A stretch of 40,470 nt of DNA from Candidatus Omnitrophota bacterium (GTDB taxonomy: Bacteria; Omnitrophota; Omnitrophia; Omnitrophales; Aquincolibacteriaceae), in contig JACPXL010000034.1 in assembly GCA_016196555.1 (NCBI GenBank), positions 1 through 40,470 on the forward strand, in the 5' to 3' direction. The notes under the pieces were generated by a model, which saw only the letters and a list, made by a program, of their open reading frames with translations, did not search any database and was not told where the DNA came from. Below are positions 31,893-40,470 of this stretch, piece after piece. The number at the start of each line of letters is the position of its first letter. Position 1 is the stretch's first letter. Made by a program: the position numbers and the translations under genes.

Positions 31893-33174
31893 CGGGTAAA
31901 AGTGTAGAGTTTTTGGGGGAAGCGATTTCGTGAATCATTTGCTTGAACAAACGCCCGCGTTCTTCATAATTTTTGAACATGTCAAAACTTGCACAGGCCG
32001 GAGAAAGAAGAACAATATCTCCCGGTTTGGCATTTTGATGCGCCATCCGGACGGCTGTCTGAAAATCACCGGCTTCCCAGAGAGGCCGAAGGTCCTGCCA
32101 GCTTTGGCGGAGCAAAGGCCGCGCTTCTCCGATCAAGATGGCAAGTTTGACTTTATTCTGAATCAATTCACGCACCGTATCAAAATCGCTGGACTTGGGA
32201 TGACCGCCGGCAATGAGAATGACTTTTGAATCCGGGAATTTTTCCAGGGCCCAGCCCAAAGAGGCCGGTGTCGTACTTTTGGAATCATTGACATATTGAA
32301 TGCCGTTTTCTTCTAAAAATTTTTCCAGACGATGCTCGACCCCTTCAAAACCTTGCCACACTTCCTCGACAAGCTTTTCAGGAATATCGAACAAGTGACT
32401 CGCCGCCCGCAGGACCTTTTCATTAGGATTGCCGGGATTTTCTTTTTCATCAAAATAAAGGGTTTTCGCGTTAAAAGAATACTGAGGAAAAAATTGTTCG
32501 TGGTCCGAACGGCGGATGACAGCGAAATCTTCCTCTTTCTGATTTTTAAAAAGCCGCAGTTTGGCCGACACATATTCTTCCATATTTTGATGCCAATCCT
32601 GATGATTGGGGCTGAGATTGAGCAGAATCCCCATTTTGGGGCGCAGCGTTTCACAGTTCTGGAGTTGGAACGAGCTCAATTCTAAAATCACAAAATCGTC
32701 TTTGCTGATTTTGGGAATCTCCGCAATCCAGGGATTCCCAATATTTCCGCAGCACACGACGGACCTCCCGCTTTTTTGAAAAAGCCGGGAAAGAAGCGTG
32801 GTCACGGTGGTTTTTCCCGAAGTTCCGGTCACACCAATAATATTGGAAGAAGGACAATACCAGCTCGCGGTTTCAATTTCGCTTACCGTGGGAATATGCC
32901 GTGTTTGGATCTGACGATAGATTGGAGTTTCGGGCGAAATGCCGGGAGAAATCAATATCCAGTCGGATTCAAGAATCAGTTCGGAATGAATGCCGCTTTC
33001 CGCATTGACTCCTTTTGCTCGAAGAATACGGACACGCTCCTGGAGAATTTCCGAGTCCCCTTGATCGGAAGCAAAAACATCAAATCCTTGGGTTTTTAAA
33101 AACAAAGCGCTGGCATATCCGCTTTTGCCAAGGCCCAAAACAGAAACTTTTTTTCCGTACCGTTTATTTTCCAT
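31885..33174 (-). CDS. murD: UDP-N-acetylmuramoyl-L-alanine-D-glutamate ligase
   Basis: Adds D-Glu to the stem peptide, cytoplasmic, 429 residues. An N-terminal Rossmann domain (SVLGLGKSGYASA) is followed by the P-loop GVTGTSGKTTVTTLL (from 114), the NLSPNHQDWH motif, YVNDSKSTTPASLGWALE and a C-terminal LLSPACASFDMFKNYEERG, which is MurD-specific. It starts six bases after the mraY stop and overlaps ftsW. Confidence 0.97.
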   Translation of the reverse strand: MENKRYGKKVSVLGLGKSGYASALFLKTQGFDVFASDQGDSEILQERVRILRAKGVNAESGIHSELILESDWILISPGISPETPIYRQIQTRHIPTVSEIETASWYCPSSNIIGVTGTSGKTTVTTLLSRLFQKSGRSVVCCGNIGNPWIAEIPKISKDDFVILELSSFQLQNCETLRPKMGILLNLSPNHQDWHQNMEEYVSAKLRLFKNQKEEDFAVIRRSDHEQFFPQYSFNAKTLYFDEKENPGNPNEKVLRAASHLFDIPEKLVEEVWQGFEGVEHRLEKFLEENGIQYVNDSKSTTPASLGWALEKFPDSKVILIAGGHPKSSDFDTVRELIQNKVKLAILIGEARPLLRQSWQDLRPLWEAGDFQTAVRMAHQNAKPGDIVLLSPACASFDMFKNYEERGRLFKQMIHEIASPKNSTLLPDV

Positions 33175-33180
33175 GAATTT

Positions 33181-34266
33181 TTATCTTACTTTGAGAGTAC
33201 TTAAACCGACAACCGCAAGAATAAAGGCAATCACCCAGAGACGAATGGTAACTTTGGATTCAGGCCATCCTTTCAACTGAAGATGATGATGAAACGGAGA
33301 CATAAGAAAAATTCTCTTCTTTCTCATTTTAAAACTGGCCACCTGCAAAATCACCGATAGGGCTTCCCAAACAAACACCCCGCCCACAATCAAAAGTACG
33401 ATTTCCTTTTTCGTGAGAACCGAGATTGTACCAAGAGCACCTCCCAGCGCCAAGGACCCTGTGTCCCCCATCATGACTTCTGCCGGGTAGGAATTAAACC
33501 AAAGGAAACCGGCACTTGCCCCTACTAGTGCGGAACAAAACACAGTAATTTCCCCTGCTTCCGGGACATAGGCAACATTGAGATAAGAAGAAAAGTCTAC
33601 GCGCCCTACAAGATAGGCAATCACGGCAAATGCAGCGGTCGAAAAAAGCGTGCAGCCGATGGCAAGGCCGTCCAGTCCATCGGTAAGATTGAGCGCATTG
33701 GAAGATCCGACCAGCACGAGAATCACAAAAGGAATAAAAAAGACCCCCAAATAAATGGCGCCTTTTTTAATGAGAGGAATGTAAAGCCATTTATCAAAAG
33801 AAGGCTCCATATAAAGGTAAAGCCCGATGGCAATGCCCATCAAAAGCTGGCCCGCCAGTTTGGTCCACGACGTCAGGCCTTTCGAACTTTTCGATTTGAG
33901 TTTAATCCAGTCATCGAGAAAACCGACGCCCCCAAACCAAAGGACCACCAAAATTAAAATCCACACAAAACGATTGGTCAAATTTCCCCATAAAAGCGTA
34001 GAAATCACAACGCTCGCCACAATTAAAATTCCGCCCATGGTGGGAACTTCATTTTTATGGGCATAAAAATTATGAATAGATTCGGCGTATTCGCGCTTAT
34101 TGTTGGCGGTCACCTTGATCGTCTTGAGCCAGCGGATAATGGGCGGGCCAAGCCAGAGGCACAACACGAAAGCCGTGACACTTGCTCCGGCAGAACGAAA
34201 AGTAATATAACGGAAAAGATTAAAGACAATGGACAGGTCTTTTAAAGGGTGTAAGAAATAAAGCAT
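33181..34266 (-). CDS. mraY: Phospho-N-acetylmuramoyl-pentapeptide transferase
   Basis: Attaches phospho-MurNAc-pentapeptide to undecaprenyl phosphate to form lipid I. It is 361 residues with about ten membrane helices. Family motifs are KNEVPTMGGILI, FLDDW (Asp118, Asp119), NLTDGLDGLAIG (193-204), and the cytoplasmic SPFHHHLQLKGWPESKV loop. The start is ATG, three bases after the murF stop. Confidence 0.97.
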   Translation of the reverse strand: MLYFLHPLKDLSIVFNLFRYITFRSAGASVTAFVLCLWLGPPIIRWLKTIKVTANNKREYAESIHNFYAHKNEVPTMGGILIVASVVISTLLWGNLTNRFVWILILVVLWFGGVGFLDDWIKLKSKSSKGLTSWTKLAGQLLMGIAIGLYLYMEPSFDKWLYIPLIKKGAIYLGVFFIPFVILVLVGSSNALNLTDGLDGLAIGCTLFSTAAFAVIAYLVGRVDFSSYLNVAYVPEAGEITVFCSALVGASAGFLWFNSYPAEVMMGDTGSLALGGALGTISVLTKKEIVLLIVGGVFVWEALSVILQVASFKMRKKRIFLMSPFHHHLQLKGWPESKVTIRLWVIAFILAVVGLSTLKVR

Positions 34267-34269
34267 GAC

Positions 34270-35652
34270 CTAATTTTTACTCTTTAAAATGGTTTCGATT
34301 TTCATGCCGCGGGAAGCCTTGAGCAAAACACAGTCGCCTGATTTTAAAATAGCATTCAAATAATGGGCGGCCTCTTCGGCGGTTTCAAAATGCCGGGCCC
34401 GGCTATTTTTCTTTTCGCGATGAATGGTTTCAAAGCTAACCACAGAGCGGGGGCCGTATCCCACTACTTCATCAAAATCACAGGAGGCTATTTTTTTGCC
34501 CAGGGCTTCGTGATATTTTTTTTCTTCGCTGCCTAGTTCCAGCATGTCCGCAAAAACCAGGATTTTGCGGCCAGCTGCAGAAATTCCTTGAAAGCTTTCC
34601 AGCGCTTTATCAAAAGAAACCGGATTGGCATTATAACCGTCATAAATCACATGAATCCCGTCCCGTATCTCCATTTTTTCGAAACGTCCGCTGGGAAGCG
34701 CGAGCCCGTCCCACTTTTGAGGCAACTCGTCCCACGACTGTCCAAGCTGATGGGCCATCGCCGCAGCCATGGCCGCGTTCACGGCTAGAAAAGAAGCAAT
34801 GCCCGGGAAAGCGAAATGGTATTTTCGATTGATTTCAAAATGCACACGGCCGTCAGCAATGGCTTCTTGGGTAATTTGATAATCAGCCTGAGAAGTTTTT
34901 CCCACACGAATTAATTTTAAATTTTTTGTCCGCGCCTTTTCAAAAAGCACCGGATCATCATCCGGAATGATTGCAACAGAGCCCGGCGGAAGTCCGGCAA
35001 AAAGTTCAAGTTTAGCTTCGTAAATTGCCTCGAGCGAACCAAAACCTTCCAAATGGGCCGGAGCGATGCGAGTGATGATCCCTGCCGTCGGCTGAAGCAT
35101 TCGAGCCAGCGTCCGAATTTCTCCGGGATGATTGGCCCCAAGTTCGGAGACGAGGAATTGATGCTCTTCTTCCAGGCGCAGCAGAGTCAAAGGCAATCCC
35201 AAATGATTGTTGAGATTGCCCTGATTGGCCAAAACTTTGTGTTTTTGTTTTAGAAGATAATGAAGGAATTCTTTGGTGCTGGTTTTACCGACACTTCCGG
35301 TCACTCCAATGGTTGGAAGATGAAAATGGGAACGGTGCCAAGCCGCAAATTCACCGAATGCAAGCGCGGGATTTTCGGCCGGCATAAGATTTTGATAAGG
35401 GATTTCTGAATTAAAAAACCGGGCCCTCTCATCCTCCCAAACTTTTTTATCAAGGATGGCGCCCGAAGCCCCTTTAGAAAAAGCCTCTTCAAGATAACGA
35501 TGACCGTCCTGATTTTCTCCTCTTAGGGCAATAAAGAGATTCCCTTTTTCAAGGGTACGGGTATCGATCGAAGCGCCGCGGCCTTTTGAAGAGGGATTGG
35601 GAAGCTCCAGGGGAATCCGGAGAGCGCGGCTTGCTTCAGGAAAAGAAAACAC
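34270..35652 (-). CDS. murF: UDP-MurNAc-tripeptide D-alanyl-D-alanine ligase
   Basis: Adds the D-Ala-D-Ala dipeptide made by Ddl, completing the pentapeptide. It is 460 residues with the P-loop GVTGSVGKTSTKEFL (from 116), ANQGNLNNHLGLPLTLLR, a central SELGANHPGEI block, and the C-terminal IYDGYNANPVSFDKALES typical of MurF. A GTG start lies 17 bases inside the murE end, so translation is coupled. The TAG stop is followed at once by mraY. Confidence 0.97.
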   Translation of the reverse strand: MFSFPEASRALRIPLELPNPSSKGRGASIDTRTLEKGNLFIALRGENQDGHRYLEEAFSKGASGAILDKKVWEDERARFFNSEIPYQNLMPAENPALAFGEFAAWHRSHFHLPTIGVTGSVGKTSTKEFLHYLLKQKHKVLANQGNLNNHLGLPLTLLRLEEEHQFLVSELGANHPGEIRTLARMLQPTAGIITRIAPAHLEGFGSLEAIYEAKLELFAGLPPGSVAIIPDDDPVLFEKARTKNLKLIRVGKTSQADYQITQEAIADGRVHFEINRKYHFAFPGIASFLAVNAAMAAAMAHQLGQSWDELPQKWDGLALPSGRFEKMEIRDGIHVIYDGYNANPVSFDKALESFQGISAAGRKILVFADMLELGSEEKKYHEALGKKIASCDFDEVVGYGPRSVVSFETIHREKKNSRARHFETAEEAAHYLNAILKSGDCVLLKASRGMKIETILKSKN

Positions 35653-37120
35653 GGCTTCTTTTTCTCAGGCAGTCCTGAACCACCAGACGATCGTCAAACG
35701 GGATTTTTTTATCGCCGAGAATTTGATAATCCTCATGCCCTTTTCCCAAAACAAAAAGGACATCCCCGGGCTCAGCCATTTGAATCAATTTTTCAATGGC
35801 CTCCCGGCGGTCAATAATTTCAATCACCTGCGATCCTGGCTGCTTTGCCGGAGGAAGTCCTTTCTTCATGTCTTTCAAAATCATTTCTGGATCTTCGGAG
35901 CGGGGGTTGTCCGAGGTAAGCATCACCACATCCGACCACTGGCATGCGGCCTGGGTCATGAGCGGGCGCTTGGTTTTGTCCCGGTCACCGCCGCAGCCAA
36001 AAAGAGTGAGAATTCGATGAGGATTTAATTTCCGGGCTTCGCGCAAAACATTTTCAATCGCATCCGGGGTATGGGCATAGTCCACGAAAATCTGAAAGTC
36101 TTCGCCCGTGGAAACACGTTCTAATCTCCCGGGAATTCCTGGAATTTCCTGCAAAACACCGCGAAAATCTTCAGGGTCAAAACCCAAAAGATCAAGCGCG
36201 CTCAAAACGGTTAACACATTCGCCACATTATGGCGCATGGGTAACCTGATTTGAAACGGCACTTCCTTTCCCTTAAACCGCATTTTAAAATGGCTCCCTT
36301 GAAAAGACGGCACAATATCCACGGCCTCATAATCGGCCCCGGGCTCCAAACTAAAACTTTTGGCCTGCGGATTTTCCTGAAGCAATCTGCGGCCGTAAGC
36401 ACAATCCTGATTGATGAGCATTTGCCGGGGTTTTGGCGCTTCTTTAAAGAAGAAGCGTTTGGCCTGAAAATAATTTTCCATATTTTTATGATAATCCAAA
36501 TGGTCCTGGGTCAACTGAGTGAAAATGGCAAGTTCAAATTGAAGATTGTGGACCCGGCGCTGATGAAGGGCGTGGGAAGAAACTTCCATCACACAATAAG
36601 GAATATTTTCTTGGCGCATATCGCTTAAAAGCGGAATCAAAACCTCGGCGCCCGGCGTGGTGTTAGGGGCTTCCAACTTTCGATGCGGCAATTCATACCA
36701 TAAAGTCCCCAGATAAGCCGTTTTGCTTTTTTCGCTCAGGAGCCGGTGCAAAAGATAAGCGATGGTGGTTTTCCCGTTGGTCCCCGTCACACCCATCAAT
36801 TTCACTTTTTCATGGGGAAATTGATGATAACGATTTAAAAGTTCTGCTAAGACCGCCTGAGAATTTTTAACGCGAATGGCCGTGACATGCTGCGGAATGG
36901 GAAAATCGGGGTCTCTTTCATAAACAATGACGCTGGCACGCGCCTGAATGGCTTGGCCGAGAAAATCATGGCCATCCATGCGTGACCCCGGGCAGGCCAC
37001 AAACACATCGCCCGCTTCGATGGACCGTGAATCCGAAGTGATTTTTTTACAAGGCCGGTGGGATTCCCAGTGTATTTTTCCGAGAACAGGAATTCCTTGA
37101 AATAAGGTATCAAGCCTCAC
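35636..37120 (-). CDS. murE: UDP-MurNAc-L-Ala-D-Glu:meso-diaminopimelate ligase
   Basis: Adds the third stem-peptide residue. It is 494 residues, with the P-loop GVTGTNGKTTIAYLL (from about 111), DYAHTPDAIENVL, and TSDNPRSEDP. The DNPR box (Asp404-Arg407) is the family's marker for meso-diaminopimelate rather than lysine, so the wall is predicted to be of the Gram-negative mDAP type. KGHEDYQ close to the end is also typical. The GTG start shares GTGA with the stop of the upstream small membrane protein. ftsI, the usual upstream neighbour, is absent. Confidence 0.97.
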   Translation of the reverse strand: MRLDTLFQGIPVLGKIHWESHRPCKKITSDSRSIEAGDVFVACPGSRMDGHDFLGQAIQARASVIVYERDPDFPIPQHVTAIRVKNSQAVLAELLNRYHQFPHEKVKLMGVTGTNGKTTIAYLLHRLLSEKSKTAYLGTLWYELPHRKLEAPNTTPGAEVLIPLLSDMRQENIPYCVMEVSSHALHQRRVHNLQFELAIFTQLTQDHLDYHKNMENYFQAKRFFFKEAPKPRQMLINQDCAYGRRLLQENPQAKSFSLEPGADYEAVDIVPSFQGSHFKMRFKGKEVPFQIRLPMRHNVANVLTVLSALDLLGFDPEDFRGVLQEIPGIPGRLERVSTGEDFQIFVDYAHTPDAIENVLREARKLNPHRILTLFGCGGDRDKTKRPLMTQAACQWSDVVMLTSDNPRSEDPEMILKDMKKGLPPAKQPGSQVIEIIDRREAIEKLIQMAEPGDVLFVLGKGHEDYQILGDKKIPFDDRLVVQDCLRKRSRVFFS

Positions 37121-37605
37121 GCTGCAAGCTCCTTGGCCGACTCACGTTTAGACTTTAATGTTTCGGATTTTTTGACGCGAAACTGAAATTGAGGACTTAT
37201 GGCCTCAATACCATAAATCTCTCGAATCCCGCTGCGGTCCAATCCTAAATCAGCCTCGAAAAAGTCCAGATTAAGATTTTGTATTCCTTCCTGGGCCGCC
37301 CAGCTTCCGAGTAGTTTTACTTGAAGTGAACGGCCCTGAACACGAATTCGAAAACTGGAAGGAAGAAAAAACACCAGATTGTACCGGACATTCAAATTTC
37401 CGGAAATAAGTTCTACCTTGTCCCGCCAGGTAAAATAAGCCTCGCGGACTTGAAAACCCGGAAATAAAGGAAATGGAATAAAATTGCCGTCGATATGGAT
37501 TTTCATATTCTTTTGAAGTTTCTGATAGGCCAGTACGCTCGAAAAAACGGGCCCTATCACGATGATCAGCAAAAAAATGAATAAATAAGTTTTTGATTCC
37601 GGCAT
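37117..37605 (-). CDS. Small single-pass membrane protein of unknown function
   Basis: A 162-residue protein with an N-terminal membrane helix at about 7-27 (YLFIFLLIIVIGPVFSSVLAY), then a beta-rich extracytoplasmic part without cysteines. I do not recognise a family. The alternating strands (LISGNLNVRYNLVFF, FRIRVQGRSLQVKLLGSW, INLNLDFFEAD-like) recall AsmA/DUF748-type lipid-facing domains, a weak impression. It lies where ftsL-ftsI usually stand before murE but lacks an FtsL coiled coil. The ATG at 37605 is preferred to a TTG one codon before. It is tied to murE by a GTGA overlap and follows the OmpA gene by 14 bases. Confidence 0.75.
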   Translation of the reverse strand: MPESKTYLFIFLLIIVIGPVFSSVLAYQKLQKNMKIHIDGNFIPFPLFPGFQVREAYFTWRDKVELISGNLNVRYNLVFFLPSSFRIRVQGRSLQVKLLGSWAAQEGIQNLNLDFFEADLGLDRSGIREIYGIEAISPQFQFRVKKSETLKSKRESAKELAA

Positions 37606-37619
37606 CAAAAATTTTCCCG

Positions 37620-38270
37620 TTACGCGACAGGGCCGATTTTCTTGGGAGAAATAACAATCTCCACCCTTCGATTGGCCAAGCGCCCTTCCGCACTCTCATT
37701 GCCTACGACCGGATGAAATTCTCCGTATCCGCTTGCGGCCAGCCGGCGCGGGTCAAGGCCGATCACATCTTGAAAATGATGAATGACTTCGGTTGCTCTC
37801 GCAGTCGAAAGTTCCCAATTCGAACGCCAGCCCGAAAGACGGATCGGCTGATTGTCCGTATGCCCTTCTATATAAATCATATGGCCCACGGCTTTTTGAT
37901 CAATAATTTCGGCAACTTTATTTAAAGATTCTTTGGCCGATTCCTTCAACTCAGCTTTCCCCGAATCGAAAAGAATCCTGTCTTGAACCGTCACCACTAA
38001 ACCGCGGTCTTGCATTGAAACCGACATATCCCCCGCCTCGAGTTCGTCTTTGAGCCTTCTCTCAAGCTCCGCCTTGGCATTGGCCAATTCCTCACGCGAA
38101 CGCATCATCTCATCGAGCTCCTGATTCAGATGAGCGATTTCTTGATTTAAACCGCGAATCGTCGCCGCTTGCTGCTGATTGAGTCTCTCCATGTCCTGGT
38201 CTTTAGCGCATCCGGCCAAAAAAATCATCACAATAAGCGGGATGGAATATTTTTTAATGAAGGCGATCAC
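37620..38270 (-). CDS. OmpA/MotB-family peptidoglycan-binding lipoprotein
   Basis: A 216-residue lipoprotein. A lipobox IFLAGC ends in Cys21, a heptad-like coiled coil runs at about 28-75, and an OmpA C-terminal domain runs at about 95-207. The peptidoglycan-binding motifs are GHTDN (136-140), NWELSTARA (151-159) and NRRVEI (200-205), whose Asp and Arg bind diaminopimelate in this family. It probably links the outer or inner membrane to the wall. The GTG start shares GTGA with the stop of the HD-GYP-like gene, so these two and the small membrane protein downstream appear coupled to murE. The GHTDNQPI...W form resembles MotB-type members more than Pal. Confidence 0.9.
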   Translation of the reverse strand: MIAFIKKYSIPLIVMIFLAGCAKDQDMERLNQQQAATIRGLNQEIAHLNQELDEMMRSREELANAKAELERRLKDELEAGDMSVSMQDRGLVVTVQDRILFDSGKAELKESAKESLNKVAEIIDQKAVGHMIYIEGHTDNQPIRLSGWRSNWELSTARATEVIHHFQDVIGLDPRRLAASGYGEFHPVVGNESAEGRLANRRVEIVISPKKIGPVA

Positions 38271-39811
38271 TTTGCGATGCTCCTCTCAAAATCTTTTTGG
38301 GCGGACCGGATTTTGTCAAAAATGTCTTTGCGCCGGACTACTTTTAGAAAACAGTCGACCACATGAGGGTCAAACTGGCTGCCGCGATTGACTTCGATCT
38401 CATGCAGAGTTTCCTCAATGGTCCGCTGCTCGCGATAGGTGCGTTTTGAAATCATAGCGATAAATGAATCTACCACAGAGACGATGCGGGCCCCAATCGG
38501 GATTTCTTCGGCGCGCAATCCTTGCGGGTAACCTTTGCCGTCATAGCGCTCATGATGATGCAAAATGATGGGAATCACGGGCTGAAGCGAAGAAATGGAA
38601 CGAAGAAGGTTTGCGCCGCGCATGGGAATACGTTTGATCAATTCAAATTCTTTTTTGGTCAGCTTGCCTTTTTTGCGCCATACCTTTTCAGGGAAAGCGA
38701 GTTCTCCGGTTTTAAGGAGCATAATGGCATGCTGCAGATGCGTCAGCTCTCTTCCGGAAAGTTCCAGCTCTTTGCCAACTTCCAGCACAATTTCACCAAA
38801 GATCGGAAGATGGCGCCGGTCGCCGCCGAAATTTAATTCGAGAAGCTCGTTGATGGTTTTGATGCTCCCAATCGTCAGCTGCTGTGTTTCTTCGAAAAGC
38901 TGGGCATTTTTAATGGCCACGACCGCCTGCTCCGAAAGGGATTTTAAAATTTCTAAATCAATTTTGGTAAAAGGCTGGCCGTCGATTTTGTCCCAAAGAA
39001 TAATCACCCCGACAACATGGTCTTCAATAAAAGGGACTCCGATCGAATGGCGGTCCAGATGAAAATCTCCGGTTTCAGCAATCCGGCCCTGCAGGCCGCG
39101 CCCAATCCGGACACGATTGGTGTGAACGAAACGTTTGTGCTCGCCAAATGAAAAATAAGGAAGAAGATATTTTTGTTCCGTATCCATCAGCATAATAGAA
39201 CACCCTTTGGCTTTGAGCACTTGGGCGCTCAAACGTCCGATACGGGGCAGGAGTTCGCTGAGACGGAGCGAAGAACTGATGACGCGATGGACCGAATGCA
39301 TTGTGGAAAGGGCCAGGGCGCGCGGATGAACGGTTTCATAAAAATTATTGAGCTCAAAATTTTTATAGGCGAGGTCGACCTGGCTTGCGATGAAATAATC
39401 AAACGGCTCCATGAGAGGTTTAATTTTCTTTTCTGATTCTTGTAAGGCACAAAGCACCAAAAGGCCTTTGAGTTTTCCAAGATGCCGGAAAGCAAAAATG
39501 GCCCCGCTTTTTCCGAAAGCGCATTTGTAAAAAGTAGGGGCCCTGCGCAGGGAATCTTCATCCTGAGAAAACTGTTCCATATATTTATGGAGAAAAGTTT
39601 CACAGCTGGACTGATTGGAATTTGAAGCCGCATAGAAAGAACAGGCGCCTTTGCGGTCAAGGCGGATCAAACGATTTCCATCATCTTCCATAAGAAAAAG
39701 CCAGCCCAGAGGTTTTCCCAAAAGATGATTGAACGATTTATAGCCTTCCTGCCATTGAGGATTGGGCAGTAAAAACTTTTCGATGACGGAAGGTTTATGG
39801 ATAATTTTCAT
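38267..39811 (-). CDS. GAF and degenerate HD-GYP domain protein
   Basis: A 514-residue cytoplasmic protein. Residues 1-150 form a GAF-like sensor of uncertain type, about 170-305 a GAF domain (LPYFSFGEHKRF to LSEQAVVAIKNA), and about 318-495 an HD-GYP domain. HD-GYP proteins hydrolyse cyclic di-GMP. Here HHERYDGKGYPQGL (from 418) and IPIGARIVSVVDSF are kept. The catalytic HDIGK stretch, however, reads LLKTGE (365-370), and the later R-H-P histidine reads RIP (394-396). Loss of the metal-binding His-Asp pair suggests a binding or signalling role rather than hydrolysis. It follows dgt by 11 bases and overlaps the OmpA gene by GTGA. Confidence 0.88.
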   Translation of the reverse strand: MKIIHKPSVIEKFLLPNPQWQEGYKSFNHLLGKPLGWLFLMEDDGNRLIRLDRKGACSFYAASNSNQSSCETFLHKYMEQFSQDEDSLRRAPTFYKCAFGKSGAIFAFRHLGKLKGLLVLCALQESEKKIKPLMEPFDYFIASQVDLAYKNFELNNFYETVHPRALALSTMHSVHRVISSSLRLSELLPRIGRLSAQVLKAKGCSIMLMDTEQKYLLPYFSFGEHKRFVHTNRVRIGRGLQGRIAETGDFHLDRHSIGVPFIEDHVVGVIILWDKIDGQPFTKIDLEILKSLSEQAVVAIKNAQLFEETQQLTIGSIKTINELLELNFGGDRRHLPIFGEIVLEVGKELELSGRELTHLQHAIMLLKTGELAFPEKVWRKKGKLTKKEFELIKRIPMRGANLLRSISSLQPVIPIILHHHERYDGKGYPQGLRAEEIPIGARIVSVVDSFIAMISKRTYREQRTIEETLHEIEVNRGSQFDPHVVDCFLKVVRRKDIFDKIRSAQKDFERSIAK

Positions 39812-39822
39812 TGGAAAATATT

Positions 39823-40470
39823 TTACACCCTCTCATACGGTTCAAAAAAGCGTTTGTACTCATCCAAAGCAAAACGGTCGGTCATCCCTGCCACATAATC
39901 GCAGACCGCGCGGTGAAGCCCTTCCTCACGGCTGCGCCGGAGCACTTCCGGAGGAAGCTGGGCAGGCCTTTCAATCAAGGCCTTGAAAATGGCCTTGAGA
40001 AAACGCTGTGCCTTTTCGGTCATCCTTTCGACGCGATAATGGTGATAGAGATTCTGATTGAGGAATGCCTTGATTTCCCGCACATAAGCCGCCATTTCCT
40101 TAGAAAATCCCACCACCATTTTTTCTGTTTTCTGCACATCTTTTACATGCCGTATGCCCAGCCTTTCAATCTGCGCCAAAGTGTGATCAACTAGATCGAC
40201 CACCAGGCGGTTAACAATCAGACGAATGGCGAGACGCTTGCGCGGAACGGGTCCAATGCCGGGATATTTTTTGCGTATGTATTTGGCTGCATCTTGCCAG
40301 AGCCGGAGTTTTCCGATTTGTTCTTCGGTCAAAAGTTCGGCGCGAAGGCCGTCATCCAAATCATGATTATTGTAAGCGATCTCATCCGCTAAATCAGCCA
40401 CTTCGGCCTCAAGGGTACGGAACCGGGTTTTCTTTTCTTTAAAACGTTCCGGATGTTTTTTCATTCCTTC
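39823..40470 (-). CDS. dgt: dGTPase-like HD-domain protein, C-terminal part
   Basis: 215 residues of a frame that stays open to the right window edge; the first visible codons read E-G-M-K-K. LEAEVADLADEIAYNNHDLDDGLRA is the hallmark of the deoxyguanosine triphosphate triphosphohydrolase family, following the missing N-terminal HD motif. The rest (RLVVDLVDHTLAQIERL, VREIKAFLNQNLYHHYRV, VCDYVAGMTDRFALDEYKRFF) is the usual C-terminal helical part. The enzyme cuts dNTPs to nucleosides plus triphosphate. It lies 11 bases upstream of the GAF/HD-GYP gene and is probably in the same transcript. The true start is outside the window. Confidence 0.9.
   Translation of the reverse strand, partial: EGMKKHPERFKEKKTRFRTLEAEVADLADEIAYNNHDLDDGLRAELLTEEQIGKLRLWQDAAKYIRKKYPGIGPVPRKRLAIRLIVNRLVVDLVDHTLAQIERLGIRHVKDVQKTEKMVVGFSKEMAAYVREIKAFLNQNLYHHYRVERMTEKAQRFLKAIFKALIERPAQLPPEVLRRSREEGLHRAVCDYVAGMTDRFALDEYKRFFEPYERV

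Overview
The window looks like a piece of a diderm, PVC-type bacterial genome, most likely Candidatus Omnitrophota. That placement is inferred from gene content, not from a marker tree. The supporting evidence is a Minf_1886-family protein (typical of Planctomycetes/Verrucomicrobia relatives), a meso-diaminopimelate-type MurE, an OmpA-type lipoprotein, a giant secreted multi-segment protein, and families of dispersed inverted repeats. Coding density is very high and no gene-free stretch exceeds about 220 bases.

Positions 1-2121 hold two divergent pairs. On the minus strand are plsC and the start of an endonuclease/exonuclease/phosphatase-fold protein that runs off the left edge. On the plus strand are a SufT-like DUF59 protein and a TPR protein. 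Both pairs start at -10-like boxes so close to the start codon that leaderless mRNAs are likely.

Positions 2118-15544 (minus) are the most unusual region. A 1,073-residue secreted protein has an N-terminal TraB/ChaN/TIKI-like domain. It is followed, in the -1 frame and overlapping, by a 3,408-residue frame. Paralogous modules run across the junction, so the two are probably one product of about 4,470 residues, or were one until recently. A canonical X XXY YYZ heptamer (T TTA AAG) lies in the overlap in the right frame. The whole protein is punctuated by 18 copies of a short Ser-Glu-x-Arg motif, most often QSEMR or QSELR. The motif divides the chain into segments, several of which open with a membrane helix, and some segments are clear duplicates.

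Positions 15764-23806 (minus) run gcvT-gcvH-gcvPA-gcvPB-lipoate ligase-Minf_1886 protein-uvrD. This makes most of a glycine cleavage system with its lipoylation enzyme, then a DNA helicase. Most intergenic gaps here are filled by dispersed inverted repeats. These have also entered coding sequence: three places in uvrD, the 3' end of the lipoate ligase and the 3' end of murG. The gcvT promoter is unusually clear, with a perfect 12-bp palindrome in its spacer. A small plus-strand gene diverges from it.

Positions 24352-40470 (minus) are a long, tightly packed division and cell-wall cluster: dgt (partial), a GAF/HD-GYP-like protein, an OmpA lipoprotein, a small membrane protein, murE, murF, mraY, murD, ftsW, murG, murC, murB, ddl, ftsQ and ftsA. 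Together these make UDP-MurNAc-pentapeptide (murB, murC, murD, murE, murF, ddl), lipid I and II (mraY, murG), and supply divisome parts (ftsQ, ftsA, ftsW). No ftsZ follows ftsA, and ftsI, ftsL, mraZ and rsmH are not in the window. The HD-GYP and FtsA proteins both lack residues normally needed for activity.
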